Below are positions 35,101-46,100 of a stretch of DNA of 64,000 bases, piece by piece. Source of the DNA: Tubulanus polymorphus (lineage: Eukaryota; Nemertea; Palaeonemertea; Tubulaniformes; Tubulanidae); contig NC_134033.1 in NCBI RefSeq assembly GCF_964204645.1, positions 3,159,631 to 3,223,630 of the forward strand, in the 5' to 3' direction. A program made the position numbers and the translations under genes. The notes below the pieces were generated by a model. It saw nothing but the letters and a program-made list of their open reading frames with translations, was not told the DNA's origin and made no database searches. The first letter of the stretch is position 1; the number at the start of each line of letters is the position of its first letter.

Positions 35101-38100
35101 TGTTTATTTAATTAAAGGAGTCCAAAGGTTATTACTCGTGGTCTGATGGGAAACCGTTGAGTTACGCAGAATGGTTTGAACCTGCTGCTGTTAATGAAAC
35201 GATACCAGAAGTTATTCGAGGATTGATATCTCCGCTAAGAAAACATCCGATAAATGACGTCAATATGCCGTGTACGGCGATGATACTGAATAATCCACGA
35301 GGATCGGCGAACTGGGTTCGATTCCCGTGTCAAATCGAGGAGACGCACACGACATTCATTTGTGAAACAGAAAGAAACGATTTGAATACATCTTCACAAA
35401 ACGATACAACTGAAATAACTCGAAACAACTTTGAACGATTTAACTCCACGTGTCTAAGAGGGTGGATTCGTATAGAAGCGTATTGCTATCAAATACTTAC
35501 AGCCTGGCAAACGCTCCACACTGAAAGTTTAACAATCCAAACAGCCAGAGAAATGTGTCTTACAATCGGTGGAGACATAGGTATAATAACATCTGATATT
35601 GAAATTCAGCATTTGATAAATGTTTTCCACTATCAGCTTCAATATGGCGCTATACTGACTAATCATACAAGCGGAAGAATTGTGGCAATAAAACCAGTTG
35701 TAATTAGAGATTGGATAACATATTTTCAAACAGTGAAATGGTCAGTGACTGCCGTCGATAATGTCACAGATGAAGCGCATTCCGTGCTATGTTCCTATGA
35801 TGTAACTGGTGAAGAGTTAGCTTCTCTAAGCGGTTGTAAATCGTGGCAGTTTGAATGTAACGATCAAAGATGTATCAGCGACCATCGCGTATGCGATACA
35901 AGAAACGACTGTCAACACGGTGAAGATGAACTCGATTGTACGGATATCAATTTAAACAGTCAGTTCCGCTGTAACGATGGACAGGTTATATCGATTAGCG
36001 GTTTCTGTGACTTTATGAGAGATTGCGTCGATGGCTCGGATGAGAACTCGTGCTATCATATTTCATGTTCCTCTGATCAATTTAAGTGTAACGACGGACA
36101 ATGTGTGGGTAAATATAAACGATGTGATGGACTGGTCGATTGTCGAGATAAATCCGATGAGATCGGCTGCTCTTCGGACGAATGTAACGGGTTTTTGTGC
36201 GTAAATGGCGAATGTATCAGTTCTCTGTTGTATCGGGATGGTGTTGTAGATTGTGGCGGGGACCTCGAAGAAGATGAAATAGTAACGACCGATATAACAA
36301 TCAAACCACGAATTCACTGCATAACAGAGAACTACTGCACGACCAATTTCACTTCACTCTGTACCGAATCGGATAAACAAAGATGTTCATTCGATTCTCC
36401 TCATTGTTACGCGAGAAGAGATAGATGTATTTTAGAAAGAATGTCGACAGGTTTTCCTGTTTGTAGAAGACTCGAACATTTACTGAATTGTAATGAGTTT
36501 GAATGTGCAGCTGATACAGTGAAATGTCCATCGTCTTACTGTATACCGATTAGACACGTGTGCGATGGTCGATCAGATTGTCCCAATTCAGAAGATGAAT
36601 TCAATTGCGAAACGTTTTCGTGTCCGGGAATGTTTAAATGCGCTGACGAACATCGATGTATTCCTCAGTCGGAAGTTTGCGATGGCGTCGTTAATTGTAA
36701 ACATAACTCGGATGACGAGGCTTACTGCGACGTCACGTGTCCTAACTATTGTAATTGTCAAGGTCGTTTCATCGATTGTGAAAATACTTTTTTATCGGAT
36801 ATTTCTCGAATTTTTGCCGCGTCGACTCGAGTTTTGATTTTATCGAATAACCGAGTTAGATTCAATGAATCGACATTTTCCTCTTTTCTGTACCTTTTCT
36901 TACTCAATATTTCCCGTAATGATTTATCTGACATTGTCTCCAACGCGTTTTCTAATCTACGCAATCTAAATACATTAGATCTGTCGTATAATCGCCTAGT
37001 ATCACTACACGCTGATACATTCATTGGTTTAAACAGTTTGAAACAACTTTTACTCGCCGGAAATCCGCTGAGATATTTGAACGATGGAAGCTTCAATGGT
37101 TTGACGTCACTTCCGGTTATGGATCTCCAAGGTCTCTCTATATCGTTTCTTACTCGTAACGTATTCCGAGGTTTACCAGCGCTGAAATATTTGAATATCA
37201 GCAGTAACGTAATCGAATCAATATCCAGATACGCGTTTACTGGGCTGAGTTCACTGGGAGTTCTAGATTTCACCAACAATTCTCGGGTAATTTCTACGGA
37301 AAATTATATCTTCGATAATCTGACGTCTTTATATTTTCTCGCTTCGGACGCGTATAAATTCTGTTGTATGGCGCCGAATATTGACCGGTGTCTCCCGGAT
37401 CCTGATCAATTCTCATCGTGTTCAGACCTCATTGAGAACACTGTCCTCACAGCTGTTATCTGGATCATCGCTTGTTTTACATTCGTTTCCAATATTACCG
37501 TTATCTTATTTCGTTTTAGGTCGATTCGAGTCTCGTCAGAAACACAAAATAAATCGTCGGATATCCTCATCATTAATATCGCGCTTTGTGATTTCCTGAT
37601 GTCTGTTTATCTGTTTCTGATCGCTGCAACTGATCACGTTTATAAAGGTGTTTATTTTCTGAATTCTGAAACCTGGACTCGTAGTTCATTATGCAGTGTT
37701 GCCGGTATTGTGGTGACGATATCTTGCGAAGGCTCTTTAACATTTCTCCTTCTCCTCACGCGTTTCAGATATTCCAATATAATCGACCCATTTTCCGGTA
37801 ATCCGGTTTTATCCTCAAATATCATTTCGATTCTATCTTGTTTATGCTGGATATTTCTGAGTTTAATCGCCTTTCTGCCGCTGTCTCGGTCGTCGTATTT
37901 CGGTGATAATTTTTACGGTAGTACGGGTATCTGTTTACCTATGAATTTAATATCTATAGATGTCAATGGTTGGCAATATTCGTTCGCTATATTCGCTGTA
38001 TTAAACGCGATCATTCTCACTCTGATAATGATGTCGTACGCGCAGATGTACAAGTATGTATCCGGAAGCAGGTCCGGTTCGGGTAGAGCTGATCCTACAG

Positions 38101-38348
38101 AACTCGTTCTAGCTCGACGCAGTTTAGTCATCAATTTGTGTAATTTATTTTGCTGGCTACCGTTGATAATCGTTCAGTTTTGCGCCGTATTTTCGGTCGA
38201 GATACCGAACCAGGTGGCCGCTTGGCTGGCCGTTCTTTTCTTGCCGATAAACTCAACTCTGAACCCGCTTCTTTACACTATTCTAACTATCGATATGAAA
38301 TCCATACGAGCTCGAAATAAACGCAGAAAACGACAACCAATCAAATGA
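32130..38348 (+). CDS. CUB/C-type lectin/LDLa/LRR seven-helix receptor, copy 2 (GRL101-like)
   Basis: Exons 32130-33362, 33610-34956 and 35118-38348, all phase 0, give 1936 aa, two more than copy 1 (one codon more in each of exons 1 and 2). Domain order, intron positions and most residues match copy 1. By eye exon 3 is the most similar, with the LRR and seven-helix part nearly unchanged. Differences cluster in the second CUB-like unit (about 165-215), around 595-650 (including the start of the next CUB), and between the two lectin domains. DRY is again TRF; FCWLP and NPLLY are kept. The LDLa calcium motifs are intact. Similarity extends some 250 bp upstream and about 150 bp past the stop, marking the duplicated block. 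Both copies look functional. The 3'UTR has a 34-bp palindrome that copy 1 lacks. Confidence 0.9.
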
Positions 38349-38566
38349 TGATAATACTGATGAATGATTATAACTTACTTCTTCTACAATGCAGCTTTAG
38401 TGATAACCGCTAGCTACACTTTATAAAAATCACGATCAGACATTACAAAAAAATACGAATTTTGAAAATATCACGATGAACCACAGTAAAGACAGCACCT
38501 ACCAAACGAGGCTTCTGATGATCGTCTCTCCGGTAATATCCAGTTTACAATTATTGAAATTTTCCT

Positions 38567-38600
38567 AAGAAAAATCCCAAATATATTTGGGATTTTTCTT
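38567..38600. repeat. 34-bp perfect palindrome in the receptor 2 3' flank
   Basis: aagaaaaatcccaaata followed by its exact inverse, 17 bp per arm with no loop. It lies between the stop codon and the AATAAA at 38668, and would form a stem in the transcript. Confidence 0.75.
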
Positions 38601-38667
38601 TTCTAAATAAGCTCAGGCTGCACAAATTCGATCACTCTGTGCCTGCTTTTCGTTCGATTAAGACGCA

Positions 38668-38673
38668 AATAAA
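38668..38673 (+). promoter_or_regulatory. Poly(A) signal of receptor gene 2
   Basis: AATAAA 320 bp after the stop of receptor 2, downstream of the perfect palindrome. Confidence 0.45.
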
Positions 38674-39069
38674 CTAGTAGCAGAAATTGACGAAATCGTT
38701 CATATTTTCAGACTTGGAAAATAGCAACTAGAAATTCTGTTGCTTAAATGGTTGACAACCCTAAAATGTTGGAGAACCCGGGAGAACCTGGGTATTCTAG
38801 GGTTGTTACACCTAACTGATAAATCTTTATATCGGAGCCTTGTAACAAGGTTCCACTGTTCTAACTTAATCGGTGTATAACTCAAATTCTCAATTATGAT
38901 ATTGTTTCTATTGTGTACTTGAAATTAACTACGATACTTAATATTAATTTGCGTGCAGAAAATCCGAAAATAGATTTATTCCAGATGTTGAAATGCTAAG
39001 TTCTGCGCTCATATATGTCCCGTTAAAGTGACATTCGTCCAAGAAGTCTGTAAGGGTCTAAATCTTAAT

Positions 39070-39640
39070 CCTGGTGGGCTCGTAACGGTTCGAATCCTGT
39101 TTTTTTCTCAGCGTCCTAGAGAAATGGGTTTGAATCCTGCATTTTCCTCGGTGAACAAGAAAAATAAGGGAATGCACGGGTTCGAATCCTACATTTTCCT
39201 CGGTGTCCAAGAGAGTTGGGCATGCAATGGTACGAATTCTACATTATCTTTAACGTCCAGGAGAAGCGGCCTTTTGCGAGGGTTAGAATCTTATCCTCAG
39301 CGTACAAGAGAAGTGGGAATGCACGGGTTCGAAATCCTACATTTTCCCCAAGTGTCCAAGAGGTCCAAGGGTTCGAATCCTACATTATCTTCAGCGTTCA
39401 AGAGAAGTGGGCTTGCGAGGGTTCCAATCCAACATCATCATCAGCGTCCAAGAGAATTGGGTTGGCAAAGGTTCGAATCCAACATCATCCTTGGCGATAG
39501 AGAGAAGTGGGCTTGCAAGGGTTCGAATCCTGTTCTCCCCAGCCTCACAAGAGAGGCAGGCTTGCAAGGGTTTGAAGTCTAAATCATCCTAGGCGTCCAA
39601 GAGAGTTGGGCTTGCGAGGGTTCGAATCCTAAGTGTTCCT
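39070..39640 (+). repeat. Minisatellite, about 12 units of 49 bp, each with a B-box-like motif
   Basis: Units centre on gggttcgaatcctacatt, followed by (t/c)ctcggcgtccaagagaagtg and gggcttgcga. Twelve copies start at about 39076, 39128, 39179, 39228, 39280, 39327, 39368, 39418, 39470, 39519, 39568 and 39617. GGTTCGAATCC matches the Pol III B box (T-arm) consensus. No A box is evident in the unit. The 184-codon frame across it is accidental. Confidence 0.85.
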
Positions 39641-40004
39641 TGACGTCCAGAAAGGCTGCAACATACATAGTCCTTATCAGGAATACAATAAAACAGACGA
39701 ATCGAAATCAATATTATTTATTTCATTCCGAACCGCCACCTAGCGACACGATTTAACATCGAATATCAGAATGTAGCTCCTTTCGAGTCTTTAATGCTGA
39801 AGTGATGATGCAGTCATCTGTGATATGTCTCGTTTGCTGGAGCTGAAGATGTATAAAATAACCAAAAAGTTATCATCAGATATGATCACAGAATGGTCAA
39901 TAACCAAACTCCCAAAGTGGTCTTAAAACTATTTTAACTGGTTTAAGTCCAAAGTTTCACTGTAATACATCCGTCTTAAGTGTAGAGCAGTTCTAGTCAG
40001 ATCT

Positions 40005-40190
40005 CGGTGTTCTAGTCAGTTTTGCTGGTAGAGGTATTCTAGTCGGTTGTGGTAGCGGTGTTCTAGTCGGTTGTGGTAGCGGTGTTCTAGCCAGTTGTGG
40101 TAGCGGTGTTCTAGCCAGTTGTGGTAGCGGTGTTCTAGTCAGTTGTGATAGCGGTGTTCTAGTCGGTTGTGGTAGCGGTGTTCTAAATGA
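40005..40190. repeat. 24-bp minisatellite
   Basis: About seven to eight copies of ggttgtggtagcggtgttctagtc, the first two diverged. Confidence 0.9.
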
Positions 40191-40195
40191 CTTCG

Positions 40196-40390
40196 GCACG
40201 AAATGACTTCAAAATAAAACGGTGCGAAACGACTTCAAAATAAATCGGCGCGCGAGATGACTTCAAAATAAAACGGCGCGCGAGATGACTTCAAAATAAA
40301 ACGGCGCGCGAGATGACTTCAACATGAAACGGCGCGCGAGATTACTTCCTGCGCGAAATGACTTCAAAATGAAACGGCGCGCGAGACGAA
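40196..40390. repeat. 28-bp minisatellite, cluster 1
   Basis: Unit about gatgacttcaaaataaaacg + gcgcgcga, six or seven copies, directly after the 24-bp array. A second cluster is at 40852-41104. Confidence 0.85.
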
Positions 40391-40851
40391 GTTACTTAGT
40401 CTCTTCTTACGCCGATGTAGGGCAGACCTCATCGAAGTCTTCACAACCTCACTCGAAACTACTACAAGTCTCCAATGACCGATAGTTCACCTAATACTAG
40501 ATAATCGAACCAGAACAAGAGCGAACTCGTTAAAGCTACTGACACACTCCGAGCTATGTTTTTTTCTGCCAATGGAACAGTTTGCCAAATCAGGTCGCTA
40601 TCAGCACACATCAGTCGACTGTTTTAAAGCTGGATAAGCGTTGTAAAGGACTTGTACCGGGTTAAAAGCAATCGCATCGTGTACTACATGGCACTCCGTA
40701 CAGTTTAATAACTTACTGTGAATATATATGTTTCGTGGCTATAACTCAGGAAGAAGTCATCCATGCGCTCTCTCTCTCGCAGTTAATACTCCGTATCGCA
40801 CAAGACCCGAAAGGGTTATTTGTGGCACCTGTCGTTAGCTGGTAAAATGAA

Positions 40852-41104
40852 ACTTCTCGAGATGACTCCAAAATGATACGGCGTGAAAATGACTTCAAAA
40901 CAAAACGGTACGAGACGACTTCAAAATAAAACGACGCGAGATGACTTCAAAATGCGTGAGATGACTTGAAAATGAAACGGCGTGAGATGACTTGAAAATG
41001 AAACGGCGTTAGTTGACTTCAAAAAGTAACACGGCGTGACATGACTTCAAAATAAAACGGCATGAGATGACTTCAGAAAGTAAAATGGTGCGAGATGACT
41101 AAAA
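40852..41104. repeat. 28-bp minisatellite, cluster 2
   Basis: Diverged copies of the same atgacttcaaaataaaacgg unit with variable spacing, about nine units, 460 bp from cluster 1. Confidence 0.8.
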
Positions 41105-41650
41105 CGACTCAACGTGAACTAAATGGCTCGATTAAGACATCGCGCGCAAGAATCTCAAAACCAATCGGGGAAAAATCGACGCCTTTTAGCAAGCGGTTTT
41201 TGTCGATTCATTTTAAGAGTTTAACCAGACGAAGCTGTAGAGTTGAAAAAGAGAGCACCAGTATCAAACTGACAACAATTACACCCAAAAACTGAAAAAA
41301 AGTGGGACAGGGCGACGGTGCGAACATGAATATACAAGGTTCTCGGTTCTCAACCGGAGCCCAACATCAATCCGGATTCCAGTAAACCCGTTACAAATTA
41401 CCTTGAAACACCTGTCTGCCACTCTGGGAGTTTTCACTTTGGGCCTATAGGGGGCGCTAAATACGGGGTATTCGTTTAGAAGGAAAATCGTCAAATATAT
41501 TGCAAATTTACCTTAAAAGGTTTTTGATCTATTGTACGTCAGCATAGCATGGTTTCATATGTATACGCTTATGCATGAATCGTTTCCGATATGTTTTGCA
41601 AACTCAGGCAAGCTATACCCAAAAATGCCCAAAGATTGATTTCTAGACGT
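41105..41650. other. Unique intergenic sequence
   Basis: No gene or repeat recognised. Confidence 0.4.
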
Positions 41651-41667
41651 CATGCAGTCAGTTGGAT

Positions 41668-41835
41668 GGTTGACTAATACCAGTAACCTAGTGGCTAAAT
41701 ACCAGTCACCAGGCCCTGTTCGATGTTGGGTCTCTAATCCAACACTAAGCCCTAATACCAGTAACCGATTGACTAAATACCAGTCACCAGGCCCTGTTCG
41801 ATGTTGGGTCTCTAATCCAACACTAAGTCCTAATA
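41668..41835. repeat. Two-copy tandem duplication of about 84 bp
   Basis: gactaataccagtaac ... gtcaccaggccctgttcgat ... ccaacactaagccctaatac is followed at once by a nearly identical second copy. Confidence 0.85.
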
Positions 41836-41869
41836 CCTATACTTATCCAGGCGTATGAGTACCTAAATG

Positions 41870-43087
41870 TTCTAAGTTCAACCCATCAAATCTCACCAAA
41901 GTAACACTTAACTTACAAACTGTTAACTAATTCTAGTTTTTAGTGGGAACGAATTGTAAAGTACATTTATACAATAGGCAAGAAAAGAATTAACAACTGA
42001 AATTATGTTTTAGTTGAGGATCGACTAACTAGCTAAATTACTAACATCGATTCTATTCTATGAATCAGTGCAAATAGAAGAAGACATATCATACAGGTCG
42101 TACCGGAGTTTTTCAAGCCACTTTGTTATCTCGTCATTTAGCTTCGGGTTCGATCTTCCGTGGCCCGGGGGTCTTGTTCTTCTCACTGAAATCATGGACG
42201 TATCAACTCAGAGTTGATAAGTCCACGCTGGTTTATTTTTTACCTTATTCAATCCGGAACACTTTGTTTTTCGTCGCTCGGCGGTGAGGCGAGTCTGACG
42301 TATCGTCCATGTAGAGCCGTCAACCAATGACCTATATATTTTTGCAACCTAACCTAGGCTATTTTTTCCTAAATCTAAACCTATAAAACATAATTTCAGC
42401 CGCTAATGTTAAATAAAGTTCCACTTACCTTACAGCGACCTTGCGAAGCGATGAACCAGCGATTCCAGAAACTCGATTAATAATCCTCCAATTTAAGTCA
42501 ATTTAATCCTTCGATTTCGAGGCAATTTTGAAGTCATTTTTAAATTCCGTGTCCCTGAGTTAAAACTAGAATTGTATTTACATAAATAGTTCGCATGAGC
42601 TCAGTTGGCGAATGCTCTAATATTCCGTGAAATTTTTTTAAACGTATGTCCTGTGTACACAGGGCAACCACATAGACTTCACAAGATAGAATTTCTAAAA
42701 GTTCAATGACGACTTGTGCGAGCGCCCAACAACTTTTAACTGACCTCTCAAATTTTGTACGCGGTTATGATTGGCTGCATCGTCAATAACCGAAATATGA
42801 CTAAGGAGGGATTAATACAGGCCGCCGGTCAAAGGCATTCTCCGTTCGGGCCAGTAGAGAGACAAGTGTTTAGCGTAGCTGCGGATTTTAAAATTTTTCA
42901 TGAATCGATAAGCAGTAGAAATGCACATTCAAATGAGGGGAATAAGATTGGTTATAGAACTAAATTTTAAGTTTTAAGCCACTAGGCACTCAGCATCCGG
43001 CGCGAACCTTAATGCATTGCATTTTTCAATATAGCGCATTTACATTGAATTTAACCGTACGGTACTGCCACCTTCCTTAATATCACC
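41870..43087. other. Upstream flank of XRRA1
   Basis: No supported exon. A short inverted repeat 'gacgtatcaactcagagttgataagtcc' lies near 42197. No other structure found. Confidence 0.4.
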
Positions 43088-43101
43088 GTTTCCTTGGTTA
43101 C
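43088..43101. promoter_or_regulatory. RFX X-box-like site
   Basis: gtttccttggttac resembles the RFX X-box (GTTNCC-NN-GGNAAC) with one mismatch in the second half, 11 bp before the XRRA1 start codon. X-boxes are found near ciliary genes. Suggestive only. Confidence 0.3.
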
Positions 43102-43112
43102 GGCTATACAAG

Positions 43113-46100
43113 ATGGCGGCGAAACCAGGGATGGCTGGGATAAAATACGACGATGGTTCGGCTACTTTCGCCATCAACTGCTTCCCTGTTCGAACGATCT
43201 TGAAACAAAGCGAAGAAGGTGATTTTTAACTGGCGGAAAACTCTCCCGATAAATAAAACTGTCATCATCATAAGATATGTCAAAAAATTTTTAAAATCAA
43301 AAAGATAGAATTTATGACTGACTGGACTCCTTCAGTCCTTGCTTGCTGCTTAAGCCTTTGGTTGCTGACCAGACCTGACCATCCTCCGCTCCCGATAGGC
43401 AGGGATTCGAACCTGGATGGCATCGCTAGACTCAACAGCACAAAACCCTGCCACACTAGACTGTGACCGGGTGCGCAGGTTTGTCGCACGTAAACTTGCG
43501 GCACCAATCTCAGGCTGAGACAACTTTCACGGATAAACTATGAATGGCAAAATCTGGGCTAAAATAAAACAGGATTTCCGATTGGCTGGTAATGACATCA
43601 TCTTGGTTACGACTCGCTCAGGGCTTCCGGGTTCGAATCCCTGCCGAGGAGGTTCCTGACTTTTGCCCCCAACTCTGGGACTTTTCATCTTCTTCGACTT
43701 TTACCCTTGTCCGATCAGTCCACTCCATCCAGTCGCTAAGACAATCTGCGCTGGCGGATATAGGAATTTTAAGTTGGCCAATGTCTAAAGTTAATTTATT
43801 TTCGATTGGCATCAATTGTTTTGGGATATTTCTCTTCATTTTCGGCGCGCATACCTCAAAACGGTCTTAATCGGATCAGTTGTGCAGCTAGATCATCGTA
43901 ATTACTAATTTAAATCAATTCACCGCAGTGCAGTGTACTAGCAAAATCCATCACTGATTCGTACACTGCGGTGTAGACGCACTAAAAGGGTTAAATCTTA
44001 AGTTTTAGGACCAGTTTTGGACTTAAGTCTCAAGCCTAAGCGGTTGTTTCTAGTGTTTATGACCAGTTTTACACTTTAATCCGGTAAGGCTACGTATTTG
44101 TGTTTCATTTGAAGGAGCTCATCGAATTGATATACGATTGCCTTTCTCTCTCAGTATATGGTATTGATTTCACTGAAAATTGATTTACTAATCAGAAAAT
44201 TTGACCCGAATTTCATTGAAATGTAGAATAAAAGGAAGCGCGGTAACCCAGTGCCACTAGCGACACCTGGGGGATTATCGCGGAATCCTCGCTTCCCTCA
44301 GTAGCCTCGCCGGTATCCCATCGGTCGATTACGATTAGTTAAGTTCTTTTTCAATTTTTTTCGGTTCCAGGCGAAGGCGCGTGGTTAGTAGAACAGAGGA
44401 CCGAACAACGCCGTCGTTTCAAAGCCGTCCTCTGCACGAAACCGCCGAAAACTTACTCGCAAATAAGAGAGGAACGAAAACGTGCGGAACGTCGCGAGAA
44501 GCAGACGCAGGACGACGACGATGATAACGAAGAGGACGATGACGGCGAAGAGGCTAACGTTCTAGACGGATTTTTTTTAGTAGGTTTTTCGGTGTGATCG
44601 ATTGAGACTGCGTTCGGGGAGTCGATTGCCTTGGATAATTAATCCAAATCATTCGTGCGTCGTCTGCCCTGGAACAAATTGCGTTTTGAATCTTCTTAAT
44701 TTTTAACGTAGTGGATATTTAGCCACATATGGCAAAAGTATAAGTAACAATAAAATCATTTTATTGGATTTAGGTTTGTTTTTCGATAGGGTCAGGGTCT
44801 AGAGGACCCAGCGGGTTAGGGTTAGGATTAGGGTCCGTTTTACACCTAGGGATAGGGTCGGGGTAAGGTTGAGTTCTGTACGCCATATTGAAACTTACGG
44901 ATGGTTTGTAAGGAGCTCGATGGTCTAGTGGAAAGACGCTACGCAATAAAAGTGAGTTACGGTATACAATCCGCGATTCCGATGTACCCTATTGCGCATG
45001 CTCATACTTTGAAAGCAAAATGGCGGCTTTTTCAATCGGATTTAGGGTCTAGAGGTTCCAGAGGTTAGGGTCCGGGGGGTAAGGGTCCAGAGGGTCCAAC
45101 GGGATAGGATTAGGGTAAGGTGAGGTATTATATCTAGTTAAAACATTCGGTTGGTTTTCAGCGAGCTCGGTGGTCTAGTGGGCAGACGTTATGCTAGTAA
45201 TTTACAGGCCCGGGTTCGAGTCTCTCTCTCTATCCGCTCTATTTTCTCTAACTCTGTTCTCAACTCTTTCCTTGAATTTTCTAAGTCGCGCACCTCAGTG
45301 CGCATGCGCGGCGTAAATCAGCCAAACAGCGACGATGTACGGTAAAATAGCGAAGGTAAACACTATGCCGTATATGGTAAAATATCCATTGGGAATTTGT
45401 TAAGAGTCGGTTTTAATCTTATTATCTGCCAGGTATTCTCCGCGTCTGCCATTCGAATTGCGACGTTAATCGTTTGCGTATCGTTTTCTAGATGAAACAC
45501 ACGTGCGTACAGGATCCGTCCGATTTGTGCTCGGTGAATATCGTCGGTAAAGAATTGAGCGAATACAAAGAGGAAGATCTCGCGTTGTTCGACAACGTCG
45601 CGTACGTGAACGCCGCGGAGAATTACCTACCGCTCGGTGAGTACGACCGTCAGACTCCGCTCGAGTCGGATCTCAGAGAGAGAGAGATACCGTGTACTGT
45701 TCACAAACACAGTTTTACAAACAGGGTTAACAGGGTTTCTGTGCGTCTACACCGCAGTGCGGTGTATGAATCAGTAATTAATAATTAGTTTTTTTCTCTA
45801 TTGAAAGATGGCAGCACCTGTCAAACATAGTGAAATATTAGTAACTAACGATACACCGCACAACGGTGTAGACGCACTTTAGTGGTATTCCCGTTATTCA
45901 ACACACTAGGGCGGAATTTTCAAAATTTTTAAATTATCTCCAGCACTATAGGGTATTGATTAGTCAGCACTGAAAGGGTCAAACAAACAGTTAATAGACA
46001 ACCTGACGATCCCGCAGTGCAGTGTACTAGCAAATCCATCACCGATTCATACACCGCACAGTGGTGTAGACGCACTGAAAGGGTTAATGTACCCCCGATG

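Noticed and set aside
39028-39592. 184-codon and overlapping frames over the 49-bp array
   Set aside because: Repetitive translation of a minisatellite in three frames; no start context or domain.
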